Shown in pieces: positions 1 to 13,137 of a DNA stretch of 64,000 bases (positions are counted from its first letter, which is position 1; every line of letters begins with the position of its first letter). The stretch lies in NCBI GenBank assembly GCA_947683425.1, contig CANTUQ010000007.1, forward strand, positions 248,001 through 312,000, written 5' to 3'. Below the pieces are notes generated by a model. The model saw only the letters and a program-made list of their open reading frames with translations, was not told where the DNA came from and made no database searches. The stretch is from Excoecaria cochinchinensis (Eukaryota > Streptophyta > Magnoliopsida > Malpighiales > Euphorbiaceae). Made by a program: the position numbers and the translations under genes.

Positions 1-13
1 TATATATTAACAG

Positions 14-2715
14 AACACAAATACGAAATTGTTAAGAGGCTGCAGGAGAGGAAACATATTTGTGGAATGACAGGGGATGGCGTTAACGATGCCCCTGCTT
101 TGAAGAAGGCAGATATTGGAATTGCTGTTGCTGATGCTACTGATGCTGCCAGAGGTGCTTCTGACATAGTCCTTACTGAACCTGGGCTTAGCGTCATTGT
201 TAGTGCAGTGCTTACCAGCAGGGCCATATTCCAAAGGATGAAAAATTATACAGTGAGTTATTTTTTTGTGCTTCTTTTTTTGTCAATACCTCAAGAATCC
301 AAGTAAACATCACTTAGTATATTTCGTCCATCCTCTGTTGCAGATATATGCAGTTTCAATTACAATCCGTATTGTGGTAAGTATCAAAATATAGTTGAAT
401 TTATCACACCGTTCTGAAGCTGTTTTAGACATTGATTTTAATGCGTGACTTTCTGTTTGTTTTTAATTTGGCAGTTTGGTTTCATGTTTATTGCCTTGAT
501 ATGGAAGTTTGACTTTTCTCCATTCATGGTTCTAATTATTGCCATTCTAAATGATGGTGAGTTCTACAATGACACCATATTCAAATTAGCTTTTCTGTTA
601 GTGCTTATGCATTGGACTTAGCATGAATATTAACAAAATATTATTAAATTCTGATACCTCTAGGAACAATCATGACTATATCAAAGGATAGAGTAAAACC
701 ATCCCCACTGCCTGATTGCTGGAAACTCCAGGAAATTTTTAGCACTGGGGTTGTTCTTGGAGGTTACTTGGCACTTATGACAGTTGTATTCTTCTGGGCT
801 ATGGAAGAGACCGACTTCTTCTCGGTAAGATAGTTGATGGAGAGAATTTTCTGCATTTCGTCAGTGTACGAAGTTAAATAATTGTTTTTAGGTTTTCCAT
901 CTTCAGAGCTTATGTATTATTTATTATAAACGTGCAGGATAAGTTCGGTGTAAGATCTTTGCATAATAGTAAAGATGAAATGATGGCAGCTTTGTACTTA
1001 CAAGTGAGTATCGTGAGCCAAGCCCTTATTTTTGTCACAAGGTCTCGCAGCTGGTCCTATGTTGAACGTCCGGGATTGCTTCTAGCCGGTGCTTTCATAA
1101 TTGCTCAGCTGGTAATTCTTCCTTTCATCTACTAATCTATTTTGGGCTTAATAATTTTGTTTTCTTCTCTGTCTTGTGATAGAAATGCAAGCACATTTCA
1201 GGATTGACTCTTTGGAAATTGATTCATTCTCATATCAAATTTTGGTTGTCATGTTCCACACTTGCACTAAAATTAGGAAGAACTGGTCAAGGACAAAACA
1301 GCGTGTGATTAATTTTTATGGGATATGACATTGGACGTTTGAAGATTTTGGTATGTGCATTGCTATGCTAAGTTGGTGAAAATTTCTTTGAAATTCAGAT
1401 TGCAACAGTGATAGCAGTTTATGCGAACTGGGGATTTGCTCGTATAAAGGGATGTGGTTGGGGCTGGGCTGGTCTAATCTGGCTTTACAGTTTGGTTACT
1501 TATGTGCCACTTGATCTGCTCAAATTTGCAATTCGCTACATTCTCAGCGGCAAGGCTTGGGATAACCTTTTGCAGAACAAGGTATTCTTTTCTTTTTTTT
1601 TCTCTTACGAATGTAATCCTGAACCTGATTCAATTTCTTACTGACGTGTCCGTTTTGCTTTTTTTCTTGGAACAGACTGCCTTTACTACCAAGAACGACT
1701 ACGGGAAAAAGGAAAGAGAAGCACAATGGGCCACAGCACAGAGAACACTTCATGGCCTTCAGCCACCTGAGACAAATAACTTGTTCGGTGAAAAGAGTAG
1801 CTATAGGGAGCTCTCAGAAATTGCAGAGCAAGCGAAACGGCGGGCTGAGGTGGCAAGGTAACCTCTTATTCCTTGCTCTTCCATATTACTTATTGATGCA
1901 TAGTTCATTGATGCATGACCGAAGGAAAAAGAAAAAGAATCTGCCGATATATATTATAGGGATAACAGCGGTTTTTATTGGGTTGATTTCACTAACACTA
2001 AAGTCGTGAAAGAAGATAATTTTATAATTGTAACATCTAAACTTACATTTATTTTTATTTTTTAACGAAAATAACTTTTGTCGAAACAATAAAAAGTAAC
2101 AGTACACATAGGATATAAATAAATTAATAAATGACATGTGGTATAAGTTGCTGCATGTTAATTTATGTCTTAAATATACTTTAGCGTTTATTTTTCATTT
2201 TTCATATAAAAATTACTTTTATTAAAAATAAATATAAGTTCATATGTAGTTACAAATTTAGTATTAATTGGTTATAAATTCAATGACCATTTACGAAATA
2301 TTTTTTTTTTTGAAACTTTTGAAAAGAAATAATTTTATCTTTACTTTTTTCGTTTTTTATCCTTAAATTATTCAAAATAGAGAAGTTTTATTTTTAACTC
2401 ATTCGACAACTTGGAGTAAAAATATATCTAAAAGATAAACTCCATTTCAAATAGCTTGAAGAAAAAAGTTAACCAAAAAAAAAGGCAAAATCGTTTTATT
2501 TAAAAAAAAAAAAGCCTCTTTATCCTTAAATTGTAATATAAAGTACTTTGAAACAAACCCCACTTTTCGTTTACCCTGAGAATTGAATGAACTCACAAAG
2601 GGACGGGCTTTGTCGCAGGCTGAGGGAGCTGAATACCCTAAAGGGGCATGTTGAGTCCGTGGTGAAGCTCAAGGGATTAGATATTGACACAATTCAACAG
2701 CATTACACAGTTTAA
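14..2715 (+). CDS. Plasma-membrane H+-ATPase (P3A-type), 3' part
   Basis: This is the C-terminal 382 residues of a proton pump that hydrolyses ATP to export H+ across the plasma membrane; the 5' part lies outside the window. Exons as I read them: 14-252, 344-376, 475-556, 664-824, 938-1111, 1399-1581, 1676-1857, 2619-2715. The frame closes at every GT-AG join. Visible motifs are the P-type ATPase hinge GDGVNDAP, followed by [20 protein letters not shown] and the last membrane helices. The cytosolic regulatory domain contains SYRELSEIAEQAKRRAEVAR, and the protein ends in QQHYTV, the 14-3-3-binding tail whose penultimate Thr is phosphorylated in this family. The final 32 residues sit in a separate exon after a 761-bp intron. 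It faces the CENP-O gene tail to tail. The family call is firm; which AHA isoform it matches is not decided. Confidence 0.95.
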
Positions 2716-4030
2716 TCCCAGAAGCGGCCAATCTTCTCCAAACATAAGGAAAAAAGAAAAACAAAGAAAAGAGAAGCATATAGTATGATGACGTAGAAGA
2801 GTCCAATAGAAATTATTTTCTTTAGATTAGAATGGTATTTGCTCTGCCTATAATTTGTACGAGGAGAGGAATTCTCCTTCCAAAGGCGATTGGTATTATC
2901 TTACATAACTGTTGAGGCTGTAAATTTTTTTTTATTTATGTTTGATTTGCTACTTGCGTCGGCTATTCAGCCACCCCTAGATATACAACTTAAAACCTTT
3001 GAGAATCCAAGTGTACCCAGATGTGTTATTTCGTCGCTTCCTTGAACGATCAACTACTATACTTTAACCCTGAGAAATTAGGATTCTTTTGGCTTTCAGA
3101 AGCTTAACAATGTCAGAAGCCATAATAGTTAATCCAAGACGATTTTCCTATGTTAGCAGAAACTGTCTTGGCTGCTTCATTTGTACCTGGAAGAACAACC
3201 TCCCCTTTAGTGACCCAAAAAAGTAAATCATTGACTTTATATAATTGAGGCCAAGCCGACCCAAACCTAAATGATGCTTACTTTTTCTTCCCTAAACTCG
3301 GCCCATGGGTACTTTGACAGTCAAATTTAATATTTCTCAAATTAAAACAAAGTAACAATAAAACTCTGAAATCTTAACTATCTATTATTTACCATGATTT
3401 TTTTAAAAAAATATTTCACATTTATTACAATTAAAATAAATAAGATACTACTAATTCTTAGTTCTTTTTTATGAAGACGAGATACCATGCGCATGCGCAC
3501 ATGATGGGGATGCATATGAACCGTCCACAGGCGCACACACTGAATTACTACTAATTTTACCCCCTTCAAAAAAAACAAAGGAAATTCATTACTGCACCTT
3601 TCAACTTTATATATAGGCCAGACTCTGATCATAATAGTCATGTCCAGGCCCTCCCGAAGAAACTTCAGATATTTAATGGGCTTGGATGGATCTGGCCGCA
3701 CAAATACCCAGTTGTAAGGCCGAGTCTAATCATTAAAGACTATGCCGCACTGAAAAAACTTGGCCCTGGGATGCTGCCTTTTGCCAAAGTTTCCTCAGTG
3801 CATGTGAAGGTGGACCTAAGGATGATGTAATGGCAAAAAGCTCAATCCATCAAGCTAACTGTAAGTTTCATGGATAGATATAAACAATGGTCATACCAAA
3901 GTTTTTATCCAATTTCCATTGTACACATTCACAAAACAATGTTGACAAAAAGGATCTTGTAGCTCACCAACAGTTGTAAGTTCTGCTATAACTTTGTACA
4001 TTGGTTTTTTACTGCATAAACAGAGAAGCA
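2716..4030. other. Tail-to-tail spacer, H+-ATPase / CENP-O
   Basis: This spacer holds the converging 3' UTRs of the two neighbours. A short GC-richer patch with alternating CATGCGCATGCG-like sequence lies near 3487-3540. Open frames here are short and resemble no family I know. I see no RNA gene or mobile element. Confidence 0.5.
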
Positions 4031-7000
4031 TTAACTGGGGTTTGCATCCTGAAATATTTGTTGAATTGCTCGAGGCAGATTCAATACGATCTCTGCATAA
4101 GCTGAGAAAGACATGAATTGAGTTAGGATAAGCAAAAATTAACACAAATGCAAGTGATTAAGGAAATGCAGTACGGCAAAGCCACATTGAGTCCATAACA
4201 ATGTGTTGTTATAATAGATCCAACACCCTTGTCCATTAGTAAGCTAATACACGGGATTCTTGAAAAACGACGATCTTAAATAGAGAGCAGGGTCAAACAA
4301 AAGGCTACTCGCTAATCAATACACTAAAGACTTAACAACTTCCACAAAGTGAGTCAATATTGCTTTTAATTCACCAGAACATAAAATCCAGATCTAGCAA
4401 ACCAAAATGGCTCAAAATTACACGGGCATTGAACTAATTAGGAAGAAAATATGGATTATCACAATTACTTCCAATAGTTTGACAGCATCAATTTGACAAC
4501 ATTTTAATGATTTTGACTGAAAAAGTTGTGCAGGTAACCCTAGGCCTCTAAACATGCTTCAAAAATTTCAACCCAATTTGCAGACTTAATTCTATATGTA
4601 GTTATTTAAAGATTTAAATAAATAAATAAATAAAAATAACAAGCTTCACGGAAGCATTAACACCGAGGAGGAAGTAACACCTTCCGGTAAACTCATGGTT
4701 TGCAAGGCATCCTCAGCATAAGACAGACGAATTGGAGCTGGTTGACTTCCCAATGCTCCATTTTTCTTTAACTGATTAACTGGCCATGCTAAGACTCTAA
4801 CTCGAGTTGGAAGCACAGATATGAGTTCTGCATATCTGAGACTGACCGTCACCTTGCTGTCACATCAAATAGTACAGAAAAAATGCCAGAAAACCATAAG
4901 TACATATAAGAAAAAAGGTATCCAATATCTTAAGTACAGTTTGTTATTGAAAGTCTGACACAATTCACCACATCAAAACTTCAGAGGAAAACTGTGAGAG
5001 CTTATTTATAACTCCATATATAGTTTTAGGACACTGATAAAATAGAGAGTGAATTTAAAGCAATTGTGTGATGGCAACAAACAAAAGTTAGCAATATCAT
5101 AAACAATTGCTTGTTGGCAGATGTAAAACACAAAGGCAAAAAAATGCTTGAAAAATAATAAATTGCAACCCAAATAGTTTCTAAAATGTACCAACCAATC
5201 AAAATCATCTACTACGAATTCAACCATATGGTAGGGAAGGCTATGGTACAACTCTCCAATTTGATTTCCATACAACTCCTTGATAAGCCGAACCTGCAGC
5301 AGAATTGAAAAGGAGTATGAAATAGTAAATTATAGCATTTTATCGCGCACATAAATTGTACAGTGGAGAGTAGTAACATGCTATATCATTTAAGGAAAAA
5401 AAGAACTTTGTCAATGCAATATGCCTAGATAAAACTTCCCATCTCAAACCAAGACAACTTCAACAGGAAAGAAGTTTGAGAGAAAAGGCCAGCCATTTAT
5501 TTTACTTGGCAACAGGGGTAAAAAAAAGCCTCCAAGGAGAGTGCTTTAAGAGGTACCATTTAGTTTTGCACATATTCATGCATGATAATGCATATATAAG
5601 TCTTTAGATGCATGAATGACACTTTCTCCTTCCAAATCTGGATAAGGCCACATCAGATACAAATAAATGATTAGCCATATTTTCATTGCACCATTAAATA
5701 AACTTGCTCTTGATTAATAAAAAGCCAAAAGGGTTATCAAGACCCAGACTATCTTAGGCAGACTTCTGCATTGCACACTTATTTCCTGTTGCAAGCATTT
5801 CTAGGCTCCTTATGACAGATCCAGTAAAATAGATACATTTCATTCTGCTACTTTTTCAAGTAAGGAAGCAAACAGTGATTTACAAAAATATACCTCTAGG
5901 ATGAACAAGATGGGTCCTCTTTTAGTTTAGATCAAACAAGCCCAATGAACTCCTAAAGATTCAAGTAAGGATAGAGTGAGTTGATGATAGTTCTAAGTGA
6001 AGTTGGCTAAATTCATTTTGAGCCATGATACACAAATCAAAATTTTTCAATACCCTATCGACAGCTAATATTTCGAAAAACAGTGTGCTAGGTGAGGAAG
6101 AATTGATTATTCAGCAAGCCAACCGAACTAGGAATACCAAAAATGCTAATGGTGCAAAGGCTTGGAATATTAAAATGTAAATTAACACCATACCTGTTCC
6201 CTTCTATCAACATAAGCCTGCAAAAGTTCTCCAACGTAATCTATGAATCTCTGGATGGAAAACATTGACCAGCATTGAGATGGCATAAACAATACAGCAA
6301 CATCAGATAAAATAAAAGACAAGCCAGGCAACCAACCTTACCATAGCATTGGAAGAAAGAAGATCATTTTCTGCTTCTCGTATTGGCAGAAAGAAAGGAA
6401 TGGTGTGTTCAAGGACAGTCATTTTCTCAAGAAATGACTTGCTCTCAAGCACACAGTGGTACAGCTCACAAGGTTCTCCTATAAAAATACAGCGATAGAT
6501 GAATCAGCTTTCCAAATGCAAAAACCAACGGTTGATGTCTACCAGACAGGAGAGACCAATAAGATATTCAACTTTTGCATTAAAGTAACTTGGCAAATCA
6601 CAAGTGCAGGAATGAATTTTTAAATGGTAAAATTGAAAGAAAATGTAGGGACAAAAGATATGAAGAATACAGATTTCAGTTGAAAGGCAAAATTCTAAGC
6701 ACAGTGCTTGAACATTGGAAAAAGTGTAATTAAACTCAGATTTTTCAGTAAGCAATATTTAGATGAAAAGGTAAAGAGACAAGATAGTTTCTGGCCATTT
6801 ATTGATCTAAGTAAATGGTCAGGTCACAAAAGAACCATGCACAGCAAAAATTATCTGTTATATACAATCTGGAATAATGAAATAATTATACCACTTATAT
6901 TAGAAGCTGCTATAGAAAAATCACTTCAGAGTACCTGCAAAAGAGGTCTCATATTGAATACCAATTCTTGCCCCTTCCAAACAACAAATCACCTGTTAAA

Positions 7001-10000
7001 AAAATCCAAATATTTCAACAAATCTTTTTAGCTGTTAGTGTTATTCAGAATAGTTTACATGGGGAAAGAGGTGGAACAAAGAATAGTACAAGTTTATGGT
7101 TAAGATATCAAAGCTTAAACCCAAACTAACAAATCAATGTCATGAACTATGAGACCATTGACTGGCCTTTTCTGAACCATGAAGGCTTTAATTTGCAAGT
7201 AATCACATCATCAGCTTAAGTTTGCTTTTTTTTAAAAAAAAAAAAAAATCCCTTTTAAAGTTTCTTTTGGATTATCCTAGAGCTAATTCTTTGGTATTTT
7301 ATTCCACATCAAATTCAGTGTGATGGGCTCGCAACCAGATATATTGCCTAATTCCCAAATAAAGCTGTCACTTGCCTTACCCATACATTTCCATAGGAAT
7401 CCTACTTGAAACTTCCCTTCAATCACACATCCATCCCTCTCTTTCTCAATCTGACCATTCCATGTACCCAACACTGATTCCCAAGCAAAGGAGGGTCATT
7501 TTCCTATATCAGCTAACAGGAAAAAATAAATATTTTCTTCCCTTTATTTCTCAATCTGACCATTCCATGTACCGACACTGATTCCCAAGCAGAGGAGGGT
7601 CACTTCCTCTATCAGCTAATAGGAGAAACTAAATATTTTCTTAACTCCCAATCATTTGGAACCTGTATCAACTGTTCCAACCATTTCTTTCCATAAATCA
7701 TATTGGATCTCGATCACACACATGCATCCACACAGGGAAACTAGTTTCCTTGTTGCTGCATATGGCTCAATATATTCCTAGCAACAAATTTCAAATATAA
7801 CCATCTTTCCGCAATTGAACATGCATTCCACGCAAGCATCAACTATACAACTTTATCTTACACAGCTAGAAATATATTGTACTCCCAAATGCATTTCACA
7901 TATCAAATATGTTGATAAATGGGAAACAATACCTTATTTCCAGCTCGATATGTAGTTTTTTCTTCAAAATGATGAGCTGGCATCATATTTGAGTCCCCTG
8001 GCATGGCCTTTCTGTCAGCTTCCATGTGAACCTAATGGAAGCCAAGATTGACATATTAAACAATCAATTATAAGCAATGGAAACATCTAACCAAAAAATC
8101 AAATGGCTGGATAGATTATCACCAAGTGCACTAAATGAGGTGATTTAATAAATGAAGAAGAACAAAGGAAAATTTAGACAAAATTTCCACTCATACGAAT
8201 CAAAAAAATTGATTATAATATAAAAGATGTAATATTCAACTAACTCAAAGTATTTGGTGGAGCTGTACCCTCTCTCTCAATGTAGCTAATAGCCCATCAT
8301 TCCATTCTTCACCATCTATATACACCTCTGAAATTTTTAAAAAATATTCTAATCAAACCACCAGCAATTAAGTAGGCTTAAACTGAATGCAAGAAAAAAA
8401 AAAGGTGACGAACTGGGATAGTGGGATTTAAAGACAAATCATCTAGACAAACATTAATTACAAAGCTACAATTTCAGCCCAATGTATTGTTAGTTTATGC
8501 AGCATTTTCTGCATATGTTAAGTTCCAGCAAGTATCAGAGAAAACAGTTATAATGGAGTTAGTTTGACCAATTATCTATTAGTTAGTTAAATAAGTTAAC
8601 AGGTGCAGCAATAACGCTGTGCACCTTGTGCGTGTAAAAGCAACCTTCCACTGTTTCAGAGAATTCAAGCAATATAGAATAAGTTCTTAAATTCTTTCTC
8701 TCAATTCCATCTTATATATTTTTGCTCCCTCTCTCTCCCTCCTTTACTTTCTTATTCAATTTTAGTTCCCTTTCTCTCTCTCACTTCCCAAACAGAATGT
8801 TAGGCAGGGCTCCTATATAATAAAAAATACCTCGAGTTTGAGATGCTCGTGCAGCTTCAAATTCTTTTTGTAGACGCTCAAATATCATCTTGTCAGAATC
8901 CCTAAAGAAATCAATCGTGATTAAAAAATCAATGCTCATGACTCACAGTTATTCATACTTGCATTGCAGCCATTGACAATCAATAGCTATAGCCAGAATC
9001 AAACATTCGTGCACCAAAACATACTCATATAATGTCAAAACAATATTCAGCACTAGAACAGGTATTGTGCATCAATTATGACCTATTTCTTTGCTGGACA
9101 ATATATATATATATATCAACAATAAAAACTATCTCAACATAGAACAATACAACAGGCCATCACAGCACTACCTCCTAATATTTTGTTTAATGTGCACATA
9201 TAAGTAAAATTCAAAAATTCAACAGGATATTAACCACTTAAGAAATGATGGCTTCAGGCAGGCAGAAAAGGCATCACAGATGCCACAAACACGCCATTAT
9301 AATCTGCTTAGGCATGCCAATAATATTCAAGGAATTGAATTGTTGAATTCATCAATTTTTATACTAGAAACGCCTCTTCTCATTTGATGATTATTGAGGC
9401 AGGTGATGGATATAACATTAGATTATATGAGATTTGCCATTTAGACATCAAACTGTTTTTGAGTTTTTATACCTTCAATAGCATAAGAAAATATGTCTGC
9501 ATTTAAATCTGAACATCGCTAATATTTATCAAGTTTTATAGCCCATTATAGCTGACTAGATTTACTTGGAATAATGGATATGACAAACTCTAGTGGAACA
9601 AAAATAATTGTGTATAGGAAACTGCATTGTGTTTTCATCTAGTATTAGATTCAAGAATTAAAAAAAAAAAATGACAGGATTCAAAATCTACAACAGAGAT
9701 CTACCTAGAAAGACGCTCAGCTAATTCCCCATGCCTCTTGATAACATTTGCAACTGTAAATGAGAAAAAGAAGATTGTAAAAATTGCAGAAAATAAGACC
9801 TGTCCAGAACAAATCTGTAACAAAGTGACAAGCAAGAAGCAGTGGTATATACATCTTGCTCGTGTAGTCTCCAACCGAATATCTTCCTCCTGCATAAAGT
9901 CCTGTCACACAACAAAACATAACTATAATCACTGAAAGGAGGAAAAACCATAAGCAATTCATGATTCCTTTTAAGAGAAAAAATAATAATAATTCTAATA

Positions 10001-10498
10001 GGCAATTCTCTCCACTTAGTTGCCAACTAGGGATTGCTCTAATGTCATCATTCTAGATTCATCGAACTTAAAAAATTCTAATAAAGCAAAATAGAAAGCA
10101 ATAAATAGAGAAACAGTGCAAAAGAAAAATAATTACCACTTCTCCCATTACGTTATACGGACGCATCTGAAGTACTTCTACTTGCTGCATTACACATATC
10201 AATCATTAGTTCATTGGTAAATAACATAAGCTAAATTTAACAGAAGAGAATATATAATAAAGAGAATGATCAGGAATATGATAAGAAATTGAGAGATTTT
10301 GGAGAATTGGATGACAGTGGTATTGCACATGAAAATCAAGAGAAAGATAGTGAAGATGAATGACAATGAGACGAACAGAACAGAGATGGCGAAGACAAAT
10401 GAAATAGAAATTAGAAAATGGACCTTGCGAGAAGAGTCAGCAGAAAGGGGATTCTTCTTCTGCCTCTTCTTCAGCGACTCTTCGGCATCACTGTCCAT
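4031..10498 (-). CDS. CENP-O: CENP-O (Mis21/Mcm21-like) kinetochore protein, 13 exons
   Basis: This gene encodes the plant counterpart of CENP-O, a subunit of the constitutive centromere-associated network at kinetochores. Exons, in transcript order: 10424-10498, 10137-10184, 9853-9901, 9705-9753, 8831-8901, 8269-8327, 7933-8031, 6935-6992, 6342-6478, 6194-6250, 5196-5293, 4681-4856, 4031-4092. They join in frame to 345 residues. The N-terminus is acidic then basic (MDSDAEESLKKRQKK). A charged, probably coiled-coil stretch follows, including FANVIKRHGELAERL and IFERLQKEFEAARASQ. The C-terminal half has the RWD-like CENP-O layout: GARIGIQYETSFAGEP, HTIPFFLPIREAE, GELYHSLPYHMVEFVV and KVTVSLRYAELISVLPTRV. 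The exon 11 donor is written as GTTGGT, giving ...DFDC-K; a nearby GTACAT donor breaks the frame. The family call rests on the overall resemblance to CENP-O in the RWD-like part. The start codon is the first ATG in frame with an acidic N-terminus and could be preceded by an upstream ATG at 10579. Confidence 0.85.
7442..7642. repeat. 105-bp tandem duplication in a CENP-O intron
   Basis: The stretch from 7442 to 7546 is repeated from 7547 to about 7642. Both copies start TTTCTCAATCTGACCATTCC, and both contain ACTGATTCCCAAGCA and GGAGGGTCA. The copies differ by scattered substitutions and small indels. The duplication lies in the intron between exons 7 and 8 of the CENP-O gene and does not affect the coding sequence. 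Confidence 0.85.
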
Positions 10499-13137
10499 TT
10501 TGAGGTGGCTATTGCAATCACACTTGCTCTTAAATTCGAAAGCCCGGAGCTGAGACAGAGGGAGACAGGGAATGGACACTGATCAAATTCCCAATTTCAA
10601 TCCTAGGGCTCCAAAAAAGAAAGCCCGCGTAACTTCCCAATTTAAGCCCGGTCCAATAACTATACACACATACGCAAGTATTTAAAATGTGAATTATGCT
10701 ATCTAGTAATGAATTTTATTTTATTTTATTTTTTTTCTTTTTGTGAAAAATAAAACGAACGTAAAATAGTGTGAACTTTTGGATGATGGTTTGCCATGAT
10801 TTAACAATGTGATCTTGCTATAGCATGATGTGATGTGATACGGTAGTCTTAATTAATATGTTTGAAAAGATGATACTTTATTCTATGATATTGTATCATT
10901 ATTTATTTTATTAGCTTCTAAATTGTGTAAGTAATAATTGTCTATCGAGTTATAAAATCGATTTTAATATACTGTAAAAATTTTAAATTTAAGTGTGTAC
11001 TTTCATTTTCTTCTATCAAATATTATTATAGCTTTTTTTTAGTTCTTATATTTTTATCTAATTGTCACGAAATAAAATTGAGAATTTTATTAGTATCTTT
11101 TTTTGATAAAATTTAACAAAATAACCAAATTTGTTATCTGGGATTGTTATGTTGTTTTTTTTAAAAAAAAATGTAATGATATGCTGCACTTATTATTTTC
11201 GTTAAGTTATTTATCATCTGCTAATAATTTAAGAGCATTTAGAATTTCAATATGAGGGATTTTTATGCCCAAACTAGTTCTATGAAAGAAAAATAAGAAA
11301 ATAACACGTACAATCAGAGTTTAGAAAATTTAACTGGTTGAGATATTTTATTTGATCATAGCGTATTAAATAAGTTTAGTGCTTAATGTGATTAGTAATG
11401 TCTATAGGTTTTAGCATAAATTGCAATTAACTAACACATAAAAAAGAAAAGCGAAAAAAAAATCAATATAAAAAATGCCTACATACTCTAGCAGTAGCGA
11501 AGTGCACTTTTTACTATGAAATATGAATTAAGAGAAAGTTACACTAAATCTCCAATTTTCCAAACCCTATAACTTATAAGTGCTTTTCAAAATCAATTCG
11601 ATGAAAATGTAATGATCTTATAATTTAGATACAGCAAAGTTCAAATCACAAACTTAATAGAAATAATTTTTAAATGCACATAATAATTTAATATGAACTC
11701 AGTTAAATTTATGAAAATTTCGGCCAAACAATCTAATTATCATTGCATATCACAAGCATGAATGATAAATAGCATTATCATGTAATAGAAATAGCATAAT
11801 TCAAACTCATGCATGACATTTTATGTGATGGTATCATTATGCACACATAGCTAAAACAAACTTTATTTTTCTAGTTTAAATAGAATATATTAACCAAAAA
11901 GTGCTACTAAGAGTTTAGATATAATCATACTACACATATGAAGTTTTTCACAATGATTTTGAATTCCAATTAAGTACAATACATTTTTTTTTATGGTCAA
12001 CAATAATATGATTAATTTGATATTGAAAAAAAATAAGAAAATAAGAAAAAATAATGGAGAGGGGATTTAAATAGAAATTGGAATAACATGAATATGGAAT
12101 TAAACACGTTTGTATTAGTAAAAACAGGAACCCGAGACCGTGTGAGAGCTACGGAGAAAGAAGGTAACGAAGAGAGAGAAAGAAAGAAAGAAAAAAAAAA
12201 AAGAAAAAGAAAAATAAATAATAGCAGGGATCGAGCTACACAAAGCAAAGCTCTCTCTATGCGAATCAGCAACACCAGAAATAGAATGCAGTGAAGAAAA
12301 GGATTATTTCAAAAAAACCATACAAACAGAGACAAAGCGCGAAGAATCGAAGCAACCAATAATCGGGAGCCCAAACTGAGTTCGAGCCTGTCGATTTTTT
12401 CTGCAATTGGCTAAGTTGGTTTGAGGTCAGAGCTCAATAAATCTCTAAACCTTAATCTCTCTCACTTGGAGTTTAGTTTTTCACTCTTTCATTGCGCTTC
12501 TTTTCTCTGCAATTCGAATTTCCTCTGCAATTGATGCTCTGTTCTTAACTCAATCTCACAGCTCTACTGATCTCTCTTTCTTTACTTCAATTTTCTAAAT
12601 TTGAAGTTTCCTGCTTTTGAATTCTGTGTTCGAATTTTCAACCTGGGTGGGGGGTTTGGAGGCGGCCTTAATCGGTGCACTGATATAATTTTACGGTTCC
12701 TGCAGTTGCGAGCCTTTATGTTTGGTGATTCGAACTTAGGGTTTTGATTTATTATGTGTTTCGAATCAATTTCGCTTGATTTCGTGGTTTTGGATAAGCT
12801 TGACTACTGAGCTTGATCTCTAGGGTTTTGGTTTTTCCGCAAGGATGAGATTTGGGTTTGCATTGTATGGTTTCTGGGCGGGTGAATTTTGGGTGGTTTG
12901 GAAACAGAAATAACTGTAATCTGGTCGTGTACTAAGGTCTTCGCTTTCTGTGCATACTATTTTGAGCCTGTTTGTATTTCGCTATACATAGTTTGATAAG
13001 CCTTTTGCATTGCGTTGATATGCGCGCGGGTTAAATTGTGGTCGCTTGGAGGCTACTATAACATTATTTTGGAGTGCTACTGGGGTCTCGGGGTTTTGTA
13101 GTTCTATTGAATGGTGTATGAACCTGGTTATTGAGAA
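10499..13137. other. Divergent spacer, CENP-O / ADA1-like
   Basis: This 2.6-kb head-to-head spacer has three parts. The first ~100 bp upstream of CENP-O would be its 5' UTR and promoter. From 10.7 to 12.05 kb the sequence is extremely AT-rich, with no recognisable gene or element. A purine tract (AGAGAGAAAGAAAG-like) lies at about 12150-12215. From about 12.35 kb the sequence becomes less AT-rich and pyrimidine-rich (TCTCT runs), typical of a plant 5' leader for the downstream ADA1-like gene. A leader intron ending at TTGTAG near 13100 is plausible but unproven. Confidence 0.5.
13111..13134 (+). promoter_or_regulatory. Upstream ORF (MVYEPGY) just before the ADA1-like start
   Basis: An ATG at 13111 opens a seven-codon frame closed by TGA at 13132-13134. 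Three nucleotides later comes the ATG of the ADA1-like gene at 13138. If this stretch is in the mature leader, scanning ribosomes meet this uORF first, and the short gap disfavours efficient reinitiation. Translational damping is therefore an inference. It depends on where transcription starts and whether this part is exonic. Confidence 0.5.

Noticed and set aside
3378..3701. 107-codon minus-strand ORF between the H+-ATPase and CENP-O genes
   Set aside because: It overlaps the expected 3' UTR zone, resembles no known protein and has no splice-linked exons.
5189..5196. Alternative exon 11 donor GTACAT in the CENP-O gene
   Set aside because: It would give ...DFDWL but puts exon 12 out of frame; the GTTGGT donor keeps the conserved KVTVSLRYAEL frame.
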